Below are positions 1 through 10,500 of a DNA stretch of 22,729 nucleotides, in pieces (within the stretch, counting starts at the first letter, position 1; every line of letters starts with the position of its first letter). The stretch comes from Saccoglossus kowalevskii (Eukaryota; Hemichordata; Enteropneusta; Harrimaniidae), in contig NW_003135343.1 of assembly GCF_000003605.2 (NCBI RefSeq), forward strand, positions 275,945 through 298,673, written 5' to 3'. A program made the translations under genes and the position numbers. Below the pieces are notes generated by a model that ran no database searches, was not told where the DNA came from, and was given only the letters and a program-made list of their open reading frames with translations.

Positions 1-237
1 CACCTTTTTTTCGATATTACCCCCCCCCCCACGCGAACACGCCATCGTTGCTATACATATCGACTTTATTGTTTTTACTCGTTACTTTTTGCCCTCCCAG
101 CCCGTAGACGTAATCACTGCTTGTACATAATGATTTTTAGTTTTACTCGTTTGTTTATATTTGTACATTTATCACTTTATACTTTGTAAATATTTACTTG
201 TAATTTAGTACATTTTACGAATAAATGTCCCTTTGAA

Positions 238-268
<31 letters not shown>

Positions 269-280
269 ATGATGCAATTA
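1..280 (+). mobile_element. 3' tail of a truncated non-LTR retrotransposon
   Basis: This AT-rich stretch ends in a polyadenylation-like AATAAATGT (221-229) followed directly by ten GAT units (238-267). A 3'UTR with a simple-repeat tail is typical of CR1/L2-like non-LTR elements. There is also a run of 11 C at 20-30. No coding part remains in the window, so the family is inferred only from the form of the tail. Confidence 0.4.
238..267. repeat. (GAT)10 microsatellite
   Basis: Ten perfect GAT units, followed by an imperfect TATGATG. It probably began as the tail of the adjacent element. Confidence 0.9.
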
Positions 281-2094
281 AACTATCTGTAATCAACAAT
301 GACTTTCAGAAGAGTGTGTAAATATTGCAGTACTAACAAACTTACTACAAATGATTTAATTCTGTTTCACTCTCCACCATAATAACGATAAATATTTTTA
401 TTCAAGTTTCATTTAGACTCATCGTGTCAATTGAATAAATGATAGTCAATGATGATAAAACTGTTACTTTCACAACTACTTGTTATCTATGGCGTGAAGT
501 CGGGATATATTAATGTACAAAAGAAACCCTAAACTATGTTAAAGATGGTGAACATTTGTAAACTGATATGTATGTATACATCGCATTGGAGTCAAAAGGT
601 GACAAATAAATATTGTACGACATCAAAATGTTGCATGACCCTAACATGTGATGTAATCTAACATATATACAATGTTTTTAATGTGCCATCTGGCAAAGTA
701 TATAGTATTACAGTAGGGCCTCATAATTTAACATTGAGAATATAAACACTGATGAACCAACAGACGCTACCAAGTACATCATTTCGGATTAAAATGGGTC
801 ACTATATATAAATGAATTATTAGGCTTGCAGAGAGCATAGCATGGATTTTCTATTGATTTTTTATTATTCATTCTATTTCTTTCTAACTCTGTGTCTAAA
901 ATTATAGAAGCATGAAACGCACGCAGTACAGGGACAACAACATTTACCGGTATGGAAACTGTTTTTTTTTTTTTCTTGCAAAGAACTTCTTGAAAAATGT
1001 TCATGAGATACATGTTTGTAGAAATTTGGCAGAATTGAGATAGACATGAAAGATCCTGATGTTAAGACAAGCTAGTATTTGATAGTGTCATGTTTGTTTG
1101 AATGAAATATATAATTAAATTGTTCCATGTACAGGATAAGAGTGTGACCAAATCTAATGTAAAATTAAAGCTACCAATTGTGTCGAGTACAGAACATAAA
1201 TATGCGGTTTCTCGTGGAAATGGCTGAGTGGTACATTAGTAGCTTTACACAAAAACGATCGCTTGATGATGTTAATTGTAATTGTAAACATTTTGTAGTG
1301 ACATTATTTACTAACTATTAAACGCTTGAGTTGAATCATGTAATTCTTTGGCAAAAGAACAATCCGTATTCACAGCACCGTTAGTTTGTCATTGGCCGAA
1401 ATAATTTGTATTTGTATTTTCCAGTGAATTCAATTTATTTGTTTTATGTGCGCTATTATTGACATTTCTTTCAAGTTAGATATTATGCAAGCAATCTTTC
1501 AACCCTTCGTTTTAATTTAACGGGATGGGGGAACAAAAGTTTGCATAAGGAAAGTGAGCTACTGGGTAGATCTAAGCTATCTAATTGAATGTTTAAATAA
1601 TTGTGGTAGTCACCAGCCAACCTGTATTTCAAGAAAACGATGGTGATCGTATATGTTGAATTGCATCGAGTGATTCACCGGCTGCCAAGTATAAGTCAAG
1701 CATGTTAAGTTATAGTGCGCAATGATGTTTCAGTGACGCCATTTAACCTTAGCAAAACCAAATGAGCAGATAAGAACTATAAATATTATTTGCCGAGAGG
1801 TTCACTGCCTGTTTGATACTTTTTTTTATAGTAAACATGATTTTATACACTCTTTTTAATATGCTTGATATATGTTTTCTAAATTAAAATGCGTGTCTAT
1901 ATTAATCTGTGAACACTATAAAATTCTATGGTATCAATTCATTGTAGATCTCACATAATGATGACACAGTTATAGTCTCACAAAAGCAATTACAAGCTGC
2001 TTATCTACAATGAGAATAAATAAAGCAGACAATATACTAACGCTGGTTAGTCAAAAAAGCTTAGCAGCAAACAGCTTAAACATATACTTTAAGC
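281..2094. other. Intergenic, no gene seen
   Basis: AT-rich sequence without a recognisable exon, RNA gene or repeat on either strand. Short open frames such as the minus-strand one at 789-1013 are low-complexity and lack splice context. Confidence 0.6.
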
Positions 2095-2165
2095 TATATA
2101 CAGTCACCGACAAATAAACCATCGTTCGATGACTGTATATAACATTAGGGATATTGGTATCCCTA
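2095..2165. repeat. Two adjacent palindromes
   Basis: TATATACAGTCA (2095-2106) is perfectly inverted at 2130-2141 with a 23-nt loop. TAGGGATA (2146-2153) is inverted at 2158-2165 with a 4-nt loop. The function is unknown; they may be remnants of an inverted-repeat element. Confidence 0.6.
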
Positions 2166-3726
2166 TATACAAAGCTGGAACCCTTCTATTCATGGAGGAT
2201 ACCTACTTCCGGTCTGCTGCAACAGACACTTTCCACAATTTACCACTGAGCCGATCAAAAAAATTATTATAAATATGTCCTTGCATATTAGTTGCGATAA
2301 GAACATTTTGTAGTAAATCCAGATTCTTACTATAGAATTTAAATAAAATCCTTGCCTTGGCCGCCATACCATGTTATGATTGTTAACCTCTTTTTAGACC
2401 TGGCATAAAACAACTGTAATCTGGTCATCAATACTGCATTATTTATTGTCATGTAAATTACATAATTTAAATAATTACATTTATCTACGTTTATGCACGG
2501 AATACTATTATTATTATAATCTGATCAGATTGATTACACTCTTCGGTAATCAGTGTCAATTGGCTACTAATTAAGTATTTACGAACTAACTGAATTGTAG
2601 TGTATTTTGCTTGTAGAGAGTAAACAACTGTATGAAGATTTGCAGTTGTAAACATAAGGGGATAGTTTTGTATAAAAATGACATATTTATATAAAGCTTA
2701 GAACCTGTGACTCGATTACTAACACGTGAAACTATTAAGAACTGTGAAGTGTATATTTCCACTGTGAGCAGACCATGATAATTAATGACACTGAACATAT
2801 GGTGTTCCAACTTTCAACAGTTTGTTTACAACCATTTGTTTAAAAGCTATAATTTTTGTTATTTAATAATGTGTGTTTCTCAGTGAAAGTTGATTTTCAG
2901 TTACAATGATTTTATCTCATCGAATGTGCAATTTCCAAATAAGTCGATGACATGTTTATAAATCAGAGCAAAAGCCATAATTAGTTTGTTCCCTGAGGTC
3001 TTAACTCGCTGGACCACATGTAACTCGAGTGGAAGCCATTTTTCTAAGAGATGATAGCAAGTGTTTTATGTGTACATAATTACAGATGCTTGTATAAGTA
3101 ACAAGTATAACACAAAATATGCTGTTGGGCGAACATATCCTCATATGTGCATATTTAATGACGTCATATCTTACTAATTGCCAGAAAGTTATTGCAAATA
3201 TGCATACTGTTCAGCGATTTATCTCTACATGAAATTGCTGCGATAAATGGGCATTTACTACTAAATGGATATTATTCATGTGGATGAACGTATTTAGTCA
3301 AGACATTAGTAAGTCGCATGATCTTATTAATTACGTACTTATTATATTCTCAGACCATGCCGTCTATATTTACATTCTACACTGTTTTAACATGTCAATA
3401 GTGACTTCATCCACGGTACATTAGTTGGGCTGTTATTTTATGTTAGTTTATTCAGCCCCTGAATTGTAAATAGCTGGTGTTACTAAAATAAAAATGATGG
3501 TGATCGCCAGCGCCACACAATAGCCAACAAATTATACGCATTGTGTATACATCTAATATGATTTTATACATAATATGAATTATGGTATAATATAAAGCTG
3601 TACTCACTAGTCATACGTGCATGACATACGCACGGAAGAATTAGGGTGCATAACAATGTAAGAATATTTTCCATAGTAAGTCGAGACAGTAAAGTCCGTA
3701 CGCTAGAAAAGATGAGGTCAGTCAGT
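2166..3726. other. Intergenic, no gene seen
   Basis: No supported gene. A palindromic CRE-like TGACGTCA sits at 3159-3166 in AT-rich sequence with no transcription unit in evidence near it. Confidence 0.6.
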
Positions 3727-3914
3727 TGATCCTGGAAACTAGACTAGCGTTCGCCACCCAGTTTAGATTACCCTGATCCTGGAAATCAGACTAGCGTTCG
3801 CCACCTAGTTTACATTACCCTGATCATGGAAATCAGACTAACGTTCACCACCCAGTTTATATTACCCTGATCCTAGAAATCAGACTAGCGTTCGCCACCT
3901 AGTTTACATTACCC
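3727..3914. repeat. Minisatellite, four 47-bp units
   Basis: Units begin at 3727, 3774, 3821 and 3868, each starting TGATC(C/A)TGGAAAT-like and ending ATTACCC. The period is exactly 47 bp with no indels. Units 2 and 4 differ by a single base and share CACCTAGTTTACATT. Units 1 and 3 share CACCCAGTTTA. This implies a 94-bp higher-order duplication. Confidence 0.92.
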
Positions 3915-5038
3915 CAGTTCAGTTACATCCCATTCGTCATGAATTTAATTGGTATGAGGAATGCAGCTTGACTCTTATGTTTTCATATCCTGGGAAGTTG
4001 TAGTTACTGTTTGGCGGCAAGTTCATTATTGTTATTATATTGTACCGTTATCAATATCAGTAAATTGGCTGTTTTCATTAAAAATTAAATTGAGAAATAA
4101 CACCACGCTGAAATATACGAAAAAAGATACTGCATCACCAAACCTTAAATCGCACAATTATACAACATTCTCCAACTACATTAATTTCACCCATGATCAT
4201 CACACAGGCAAAATATGAGGAGGATATTTCAAAATCCTGGGGTTGATTTCCAAAATTTGAATTTAGCTTCACCCCCCTTTGTCAAAATATTTTTTTTTTT
4301 ATTTTATTTTTATATTTTATTTATGAACTATTAATAAATACATTCAAAGCATTAACAATTTCATGTGTTTGTGTCAACATGTGTAGAAATTACTATAATA
4401 AGTACAAACATTCTTCAACTTAACTTAACCCGAGGCATTTTTCAAGGCCTACATGAAATGACTATTCCATGTTATTGGTTATCCACCCCCAAAATATATT
4501 TTCCATTTTTTATCAGAGCTCTTTGATAATGTACACATTTGTGTGGATTTATGTACTACAGTTTACATGAATATGTTGGTATGTTTATGTCTATTGTGTT
4601 TAATAAGAGTTATCAACGACTATTTCTGTATAACTAGATCCACTTCTACCCATATCCCATAGTAAAAAAACAAATATTTTACAAAATAAAGATAATATGA
4701 TTGGAAAATTTAAAATACCACTGTTACAACTTCAAATTATAGCACACCAATTGATGCATTGTCTATTTGAAATTGGCATGCAGACTGGTTTGAGGATATT
4801 TAACGCTGAAATACAAGTGATATGTCATGCTACACAACAAACATCATATTGGAACATTCTGAATTTGAATTTAAGTAAAAGCTGACAGATTAAACATTAC
4901 TGTGCTTTGAATAAGCTTGGGATATATTAAAACTTGTTCAGATATTTTAGTTCAAATGAGTTGAAACAACAATGAACACATTCAACCAGTTACATTGGGA
5001 CTGACTTATGCAAACTGAAAGGTGTGTAATGAGTATCC
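3915..5038. other. Intergenic, no gene seen
   Basis: This contains a T-rich tract at about 4289-4325 and several short open frames (3961-4218, 4697-4885) without splice signals or recognisable domains. I see no gene. Confidence 0.6.
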
Positions 5039-5204
5039 TTTAAGGCGGGGGTGTCGTCACCTGCGCATGCGTCAGATGGCCATAACGTGTCATTGTTTAC
5101 AAACAAGCGTCTACCCATGAGCCTTTGCGTTTTAGCTCATGATGTTATCTTCGCTTGGTACTCAGTTCCCACGCGTGCGCAGGTAACGACCCTCCCGCTT
5201 TAAA
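5039..5204. mobile_element. MITE, 166 bp, with about 34-bp terminal inverted repeats
   Basis: The left end TTTAAGGCGGGGGTGTCGTC and the reverse complement of the right end, TTTAAAGCGGGAGGGTCGTT, align for about 34 bp with roughly six mismatches, continuing through ACCTGCGCAYGCGT. TTAA stands at both edges (5040-5043 and 5200-5203), as after piggyBac-type insertion, but the TIR does not begin with the CCY expected of that family. A Harbinger- or mariner-like origin is not excluded. There is no coding capacity, so it is non-autonomous. Confidence 0.75.
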
Positions 5205-7163
5205 TGTGGCAAGCAGAAAAAACTATCACTTATTCAAAGTTGTGTATATCTAACAGCCATAATTCAACATAGATAAGTATAGAGAGTGACGAACATAAAT
5301 ACTAAGAAACAATTATCAACGTGAAAACATATATATTTTTGGGTAATCGATCTTAGATCATTAGATTAAATTAAAGTAGGTGTTAAACCATATCATTACA
5401 ATGGTAATTATATCAGAATCACACAATTTGAAGTCTGGAATTTAAGAAAAAATCAAATTGACCTTCAGTGGGAGTGCTCAGTGATTTGCATAGCTTATAT
5501 ACCATTGTTATAAAGAATTGGTTATCAACTATATAGTACTTGTATACACAAGAAATTGTTATATAAACAAATATGGGGGAAAAAGGAATTATCTTCATTT
5601 CTTCTCAAATACAAATAATTTCATCACTATCATTGTACAGGATGGTGGTATATACGTCTGGCCATATTCAGTAGAAGACATTAAAACACGTTTTTAATTC
5701 AGTTTGTTGTATTGAGTATGTTTATCTTGTCCGTATCATTGTAGATGAATGTCAATGTGTACGTAGAGGCTGGCCTTGTTTTATTGACTTCGTCAACTTT
5801 TTCTTGTGATAACATTAACTCACTGTTTTCATCCAATTTCTCCCAAACTATAAATATAATATCCAAGTTTGAGATCTAGGCAGAGTTCGATTGTGGTATG
5901 TGTTCTATGAATGTTTTGTATAACATTTCTTTCATTTAGCACCCAGTTTGCATGCTATGTCTGAAATGTTACACACACAATTTAGATTAGTTATAGTTGT
6001 TATAAATGCAATTAATGTTGCATCACCATCAAGAATCGTTTACATTACTTTTACAATAAACGTTCATGTAATTTAACATGTATATCTAAATACAATCACA
6101 ATGGGCCAGTCAATAACATTACGGTAATTACTAAGAATATAATTTTAACAACAAACTAATGTACGTGTATTGTCATAGTGCATCTATGTTCGAAGTTTCA
6201 TGGAAATGTTGTGATTAGTATTTGAGATATCATTGGAAAGGTCGAAAATTTAATTATTATGCAAATTAGGTAATACATATGTGCGGATTTGTACCCAAAA
6301 ATATTATCAGGATTCATTGACACTGATTGGTTCTTGAGATATCCGTGGGATACATATACACATGCACACAGTCAAGAAAATAAAAATCATTTCGTCTTTT
6401 ATTTAGGTTTGGGATGGATTTGTTTTCTTACAAATGTTGTTGCATTGTATTTTATTTCCGCTTGTCCATTTGGGAGATAGGCGTTCTGAAAATTTTCTCA
6501 TAGAATTCCTCTTTCCAAAATATATATTAACTATATTTTACTATCACTGTAATAACCTTTACTCTACTTCACAATTATTTCACAACGTCAATTGGAGTAA
6601 GTGTTTCTGGTATACAATGCCCAATTAACCTATAAACCTAAAGGTCAATGTCGCCACCAATTATCTATAGTGTCATTAATATACACATTTCTGCGAAACG
6701 TGATTGAGGGCACTGTTCGCAAATTCACCGAAGTATGCTACGGTAAAAAAACGTAGAATGTATGGAACGTCGACTAGCTTGGGAGATAGCACTGCAGAGT
6801 TACCAGGTTCAACCCAGAGGAATACACATTAATTAATTACAGATAGTCGAGCTTTATTTCTCAAAACAGACAGCTAAGTAACGTTTCTTTCATAGTCTTA
6901 CATACTCCCCCAATAAAATTCAAAGGTTGGAGCGGTTCAAGATGACTTACAACCTTTGCAGCAAGATAGTGTTTGCTTTGTTCTACACTTGATGGTGGCG
7001 TTTCCCTGATCAGCGTGATGTGTGATATTCTTTAATTTATAGGGATTGTCAACATAGTTATTTAAAATTCTACTGTACGTAAATTAAATATCCTATATTT
7101 CTTGTGTATCTACATTGTATGTGATCAAAAATGTTAAAATAATCTGTATTCTAATCAACGAAT
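5205..7163. other. Region 3' of the ABM-like gene, no gene seen
   Basis: AT-rich, with no supported exon. A stretch near 6180-6360 (with TTTGAGATATC and TTCTTGAGATATC, and TATGCAAATTAGG) has the feel of a decayed dispersed repeat. I could not define its ends. Confidence 0.5.
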
Positions 7164-7169
7164 TTTATT
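7164..7169 (-). terminator. Poly(A) signal AATAAA of the ABM-like gene
   Basis: TTTATT on the plus strand reads AATAAA on the minus strand, about 59 nt 3' of the stop codon. This implies a short 3'UTR. The DNA is AT-rich, so one such hexamer could occur by chance, but its position is right. Confidence 0.5.
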
Positions 7170-7227
7170 TGTACTTGCATATATAATATTACAAACACTA
7201 AATATGTTGTTATTACGTATAAGCCAT

Positions 7228-7527
7228 CTACTCAGTCTTGTCCAGAATGCTTTCCGGAATCACACAGTAGAAGTCGCTGTTCGCAGTCACACCATTCGGC
7301 AAAGCATTATTTCTTACTGCATCCAGTAGTTGAGAGGCAAACTTCGAACCTTTCTCCAAATCTGTGAACTCTGCACGTGTAACGTACAGGAAAGGGCTGT
7401 TGGTGAACGGTTTGTACAAAGCAATGTCATGAAAACCGGCTTCTTTAGGTGACTGTTCTTTGATCAGACTTGCTCCAGACCATTCTTTCCAGCTTGACTC
7501 CATCTCACTGACGTCAATGTTTTCACC
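7228..7527 (-). CDS. ABM-like gene, terminal coding exon 4
   Basis: The acceptor TCACTTAG ends at 7528. The exon encodes 99 residues and a TAG stop at 7230-7228. It opens GENIDVSEMESSWKEWSG, so the internal Met at 7503 is not the start. It encodes the body of the second ABM-like half, including GFHDIALYKPF and YVTRAEF, and ends CVIPESILDKTE. Intron 3 (7528-7817) is 290 bp and carries an inverted-repeat element. The acceptor's pyrimidine tract is only moderate, but the phase and the continuous domain support it. Confidence 0.85.
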   Translation of the reverse strand, partial: GENIDVSEMESSWKEWSGASLIKEQSPKEAGFHDIALYKPFTNSPFLYVTRAEFTDLEKGSKFASQLLDAVRNNALPNGVTANSDFYCVIPESILDKTE

Positions 7528-10500
7528 CTAAGTGACGAATAAATACGATTTGTTGCGGTTTAATATGTGAACAATTCGATTTTAAAGCGCGGTGGTCCTC
7601 GCGCGGCGCGTGTTCGAATTTCATGTAAATAAACAAAGTATTTTACGCGCGTTGTATACGTCGCTATGAGTCGCATATCGAACAGGACGCGGCGGGACGA
7701 CCACCGCTCTTTTATTATATTATATAATCGGCAAGCACATCCTATGATGTTATATTTTGTTTTCGAATTACACAAAGCAGTTTACGATATAGTGATTGTT
7801 GTATGCAGCAACAATACCTGGTAAGTCGACACCAGAAACACTGATGTATCTTTCAATGGTTTCGCTGGCGTCATTGGTTGACCGCTGAATGTTGCAATTT
7901 CGAAAAACCCACCTGTTTAACAAAGTACAATAAATATTACATTACTTTTAATGAGTTGCAAATTATGATCACTATTCGCCGAATCCTGGCGAATAGACCG
8001 CTGCGATCTCGTTGAGAGCGAGAAAACCACGAGACTTGTTTTGTATCTCAAATATTGTTCAATTCTTTTTTGTGACCACTGGTACAAGTATCATGGGTCA
8101 GGGGAACAGTGAACACGATGAACCAACTCTCGCGTGAGTGAGACGACGTCTTGTTTACATTACATCGTTCCATGACAACAGTGTCGGGTGATTTAATTTC
8201 TTTTTGTGGATTTATAAGGTCTATTCTGATTCTGAAGTTTGACAAGACGAATCAAATTGTATGACATTCAACAGTAATCTCCACGTAAAATATTAGATTA
8301 TTCCACAACACTACAAGTTCGCTTCCTCGGGTGCGCGCATGTGCTTTCTGCCATTCTCACAGACATCAGTCCTTCACACGATTGATCACATGACCATTCT
8401 CTGCCATGAAATGTTTAATATTGCGAATGCATTAAAAAAAACTGTCTTTGGTGGCCAATACCAGAAATACCGTGTTGACAAGTACTACCTCGAAGTATAC
8501 ACACTGAAGACGTAATTAAGTGGAAGTCAAAATTACTGACGATATCAATTCTTCCCTTAGATAGCGTGTACCGGTCATGTGACAGAATATGATGATAGCT
8601 ACGCGGTTCTCTTTTATAATAAAAAAGTGTTTAATTTCACTGCACAATATTACCTGGTATTGCCTCACGTCCGCTCGCGACGCTTTTTTTCATTTCTTCT
8701 CTCCATTCAGGCGTAGCCAACTCACGCCGAAAACCAGCAAATTGGTCACTGTTGAACTGGGCATAATTGACGTATTTGTACAGTCCACCTGCAAACAAAA
8801 TTAAGACTGGTTAGTTTAGATTATCACATCTCACTGCTGTTACGCATGCTATGATTGGTTGAGACTCGGTCACATGACATGGAATAAAGTTGGATATTAC
8901 ATGGTATATTGCCCGCCAAGTGGATTTTACATGGGTATATCACATGGATGACGTCACTGAAACTACTGCGCAACGATACTGCGCATAACAAATTGTCGTT
9001 CGCTGCACTGGTGCTGCTCTGGCCGCTGTTGCTTTCGGGGTTGATTTCAGGGTTTTGAAGGAACTTTAGCCATCCGAAATAGACAGTGAACGTGCCAGAA
9101 TGGATATTAAGTAAGATACTCTGTTTTGATGTATAGGGTATTTTTTATATGGATCGAAAATGTACGGCAAAGCCGCCACTGAAACGTCGCAGCCGGCCCG
9201 GGGTCGCTGCAGCGCGTTCTACGCTGTGAGCATTTCTACGCGTTCCACGCCGATGCTAACCGAAAACACTCTAAACAAAGCTGTGTGGCTTGTGAATAGG
9301 TGTGGTACGTTCGTGAGAAAGTAATTTCAGTCACTTCCACGGCACTCTGACAATTTTATCTGTATAGTGATCAAATAACTTGCGTTTAAGAATTTTTCAA
9401 TTCATTTCAAAAATGTTATTCTCGATAATTTGAGTGATCCACACTGCTGAAACACGGTTCAAATAAAAAGACTATCCATGGCTGAAAATAACATTTACTG
9501 AGTGTATTTCGTTGTTTTTCAGCAAACAATGTATGTATGTTTTTGAGTAAAGTGAAACTTGTTGTAATAGATAAAATATAATATTACATACTTCAATATA
9601 AGTGTTGTTATTTTGTGGGAGAGCTGGTGTGAGTGATGCATGGTAGCTGTGATTGTCATGGTGGATGTCTGTTCGATGTGATAAAATAAATAACACATGG
9701 TTATTCGGGCAATGTCACGATTTGTTGTCTGCCCTCGGGTTGTTGGTCATGACCATAATATTGATGATGCCAGAGCCGATCAATACTATGGTCATGACCA
9801 CCATCCCTTGGGCAGGCAACAAAACGTGATATTACCCTCACAAGCATGTGTTATTATTTAACTAACGCTAAATGATCGTTGTGTGGGTGAGTATGTTTTA
9901 CAGTCATATTAATATCCAATCGTATTAGTAACAACGGGAACAACAATCTATTAAAAAAATAAACACCTGAAAATTATTACTATATTGCCGTCTATAGGTA
10001 AGAGTCACGTCTCCACCGTACGTGAGTACAGTAGAATATTGGTTAAAAGAAAATAGAGAGTTATGTCTAATGTAACATTCTAAAAGAAACTGGTACGATA
10101 ACTTTTAAATCAACAGTTTGTTAGAAACCGACGAGATCTCGTTAAGAGCGAGAGAGCTACGCGATTTCTTTCGCGCCCATCCCTCACCATCCAAATAGTG
10201 CTCTATTTTTTACTGTCTTCGCATAAATGGAAAGGTCACAACTAAACCACGATTTGCGATACACGACGGCGAGAGGGAATTGAACATTATTTTAGGGTAG
10301 TATAAATATTGTGTAAGTTTGAATGTTACATGTGTGTCTCAATCCATGCTGCTTAGCAAGCTCAATCGTTTTTCCTTCGTTTCACCAGGGAGCTGTAATG
10401 AGAGAGGGGAGCTGTAATGAGAAGGTCCTTCTCATTACAGCTCACAGCTCCCTGATTTTACAGCTCCCTGGTTTTACCAATTGCCTTTGTCTTAGGATTA

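Noticed and set aside
1215-1275. tRNA-like A box (TGGCTGAGTGG)
   Set aside because: No B box (GGTTCGAATCC-like) within 80 bp and no cloverleaf stems, so neither a tRNA nor a recognisable SINE head.
3727-3914. CRISPR-like look of regularly spaced repeats
   Set aside because: The units are contiguous 47-bp tandem copies with no unique spacers, in animal DNA.
6795-6830. GGTTCAACCC resembling a tRNA T-loop
   Set aside because: The stem bases do not pair well and no acceptor or anticodon arms are found.
6784-6960. Possible LTR retrotransposon edge (AT-rich run, ACTCCCCCAATAAA)
   Set aside because: No paired LTR, no convincing primer-binding site and no gag/pol frame nearby.
7560-7775. Minus-strand 71-codon frame in intron 3
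   Set aside because: It runs through the intronic inverted-repeat element, and the flanking ABM exons join without it.
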